This document shows positions 25,007 to 26,116 of a DNA stretch of 26,116 nucleotides, in pieces. Position 1 is the first letter of the stretch, and each line of letters starts with the position of its first letter. A program made the translations under genes and the position numbers. A model generated the notes under the pieces. The model was not told the origin of the DNA, ran no database searches, and saw only the letters and a program-made list of their open reading frames with translations. Source of the DNA: Candidatus Sifarchaeum marinoarchaea (GTDB lineage Archaea; Asgardarchaeota; Sifarchaeia; Borrarchaeales; Borrarchaeaceae); contig JAECRW010000005.1 in the NCBI GenBank assembly GCA_016294985.1, positions 1 through 26,116 of the forward strand, given 5' to 3'.

Positions 25007-26116
25007 ATGAAAATAGCCTTCTTGACACACTATTTCAAGTCACCTGACAGTAGAGGAGATTATATCAAAGAAATTGCACTAGGCTTGGAAGAAAAAGGTC
25101 ATAATGTAACTGTATTTGTTACAGGGCCATGGATCGATCTTCAGGCAATAGGAAGGCTACCTAATAGTAAAGTATTCTCATTTTCACGAATTTTCTCAAA
25201 AGTACCCCTAATCCATGAATTTTCTTTGGTTCCTTATCTTAAAAAAGCCTTGAGTTTTCTAAGTCAATATGATGTGTTCTGTGTAGAAACGCACTCGTTT
25301 ATAGATTTTTTATTGGTTTTTTTAATTAAGCGCCTTTATAATAAACCATGTGTATTTGATCATCATGGTCTTACATTTTCTGTTTATAAAAGAGGCTTAG
25401 ATAAACTTTCGCTTATAAAATATGATGCATTATTCAAGTTTTGGCTTTCATTTATACGATTTAATCGAATTATAACGCACAGTTCATATATTAGGGATGA
25501 AGTAAAGCAGCGATATGGTGTAAGTAGTGAAGTGGTACCTCATGGTGTTGATTTAAATAGATTTAATCCTAATATATCTGGAAAACGTATTAGAGATCTC
25601 TTTAAGATAGGAGATACAACTGTAATACTCTACGTGGGTCGTCTTGAGGCGCATAAAGGATTGGGATGGCTTTTAAAGACAATAAAATTAATAAAAAATG
25701 ATCGAAAAGATATAAAAATCAAGATAATCATTGTGGGGAGCGGAAGAGAAAGAAAAAGCCTTGAGGTGCTTGCAAAAAGATTGAACATATCAGATATAGT
25801 GATATTTGCAGGACGAGTCTCAGAGGGGGATCTGCCTAGTTATTATGCAGCAAGTGATATTTTTGTCATACCAAGCCTCTATGAAGGGTTTGGATTGCCA
25901 ATTTTAGAAGCGCAAGCCTGTGGATCGCCAGTTATTGGAGCTGATTGTACTGCAATAACTGAAACTATTGGATTGGGAGGCGCTGTTGCAAAACCAAATG
26001 ATGAAATTTCATTAAAGAATGAAATCTTACGGCTTATTGATGATAAACAAACCTATAAAGAATTAGTGAAAAAGAGTTTAGAAAACGCAGAAAAATATAG
26101 CTGGCAGAGCGTTATC
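25007..26116 (+). CDS. Family 4 glycosyltransferase, 3' end cut by window edge
   Basis: The frame from ATG 25007 (MKIAFLTHYFKSPDSRGDYI) is open to the last base, giving 370 codons. The acceptor half has FDHHGLTFSVYKRG, the hinge reads VPHGVDLNRFNPN, and the donor half begins LYVGRLEAHKG. An intact E-x7-E motif is in YEGFGLPILEAQACGSP, and the final residues (EKYSWQSVI) are the usual GT4 C-terminal helix, so only a few residues are missing. The first loop lacks the GG pair and has SRGDY instead. GGTG lies six bases before the ATG. It is divergent from the 441-residue membrane gene and may begin another plus-strand unit beyond the window. Confidence 0.92.
   Translation, partial: MKIAFLTHYFKSPDSRGDYIKEIALGLEEKGHNVTVFVTGPWIDLQAIGRLPNSKVFSFSRIFSKVPLIHEFSLVPYLKKALSFLSQYDVFCVETHSFIDFLLVFLIKRLYNKPCVFDHHGLTFSVYKRGLDKLSLIKYDALFKFWLSFIRFNRIITHSSYIRDEVKQRYGVSSEVVPHGVDLNRFNPNISGKRIRDLFKIGDTTVILYVGRLEAHKGLGWLLKTIKLIKNDRKDIKIKIIIVGSGRERKSLEVLAKRLNISDIVIFAGRVSEGDLPSYYAASDIFVIPSLYEGFGLPILEAQACGSPVIGADCTAITETIGLGGAVAKPNDEISLKNEILRLIDDKQTYKELVKKSLENAEKYSWQSVI

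Noticed and set aside
1..26116. CRISPR arrays, tRNA or rRNA genes
   Set aside because: No regularly spaced direct repeats and no cloverleaf or rRNA-like segments were seen on reading.

Overview
The window is an AT-rich surface-glycan assembly locus, most likely archaeal, with part of an insertion sequence at its left end. The archaeal reading is an inference. It rests on GGTG-type Shine-Dalgarno sites, frequent GTG starts, TATA-like boxes upstream of isolated genes, and many GT-C type membrane glycosyltransferases of kinds common in archaeal glycosylation loci. No rRNA, tRNA or informational gene is present to fix the lineage, and a bacterium with similar traits is not excluded.

Layout. Positions 1 to about 1110 are clearly richer in G+C and hold the 5' part of a tnpB-type gene (minus strand, cut by the window edge) plus its upstream end, with a hairpin and iterated TTATAG motifs. 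From 1182 to the right edge almost every gene is a glycosyltransferase or a membrane protein: three minus-strand genes (GT2, GT4, GT2; 1182-4410); two plus-strand genes (GT4 and an unrecognised 730-residue membrane protein; 4538-7933); a minus-strand GT4 (7934-9151); a plus-strand Wzx-like flippase (9345-10886); a minus-strand GT4 and a polytopic membrane protein (10910-13382); a plus-strand GT4 (13781-15022); a five-gene minus-strand run of GT39-like enzyme, methyltransferase, PTPS-related/YfhO-like membrane protein, domain-permuted GT4 and GT2 (22005 down to 15038); and three single genes in alternating orientation (GT-C, GT-C-like, and a GT4 cut by the right edge).

How they may work together (inference). 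Cytoplasmic GT2 and GT4 enzymes would build a lipid-linked oligosaccharide from sugar nucleotides, and the flippase would move it across the membrane. The polytopic GT-C proteins would then add sugars from lipid-phosphate donors, or modify the glycan, on the outer face. The methyltransferase could cap or decorate a sugar. No oligosaccharyltransferase (AglB/STT3 with a WWDYG-type motif), no sugar-nucleotide synthesis gene and no clear polymerase was seen, so those functions must lie elsewhere.

The observations most worth following are: a GT4 gene whose two Rossmann halves are in reversed order (15947-17071); the 730-residue two-ectodomain membrane protein (5741-7933); an unusually long N-terminal region in the TnpB-like protein; and a hidden hydrophobic in-frame extension upstream of the YfhO-like gene with no ATG, GTG or TTG start.
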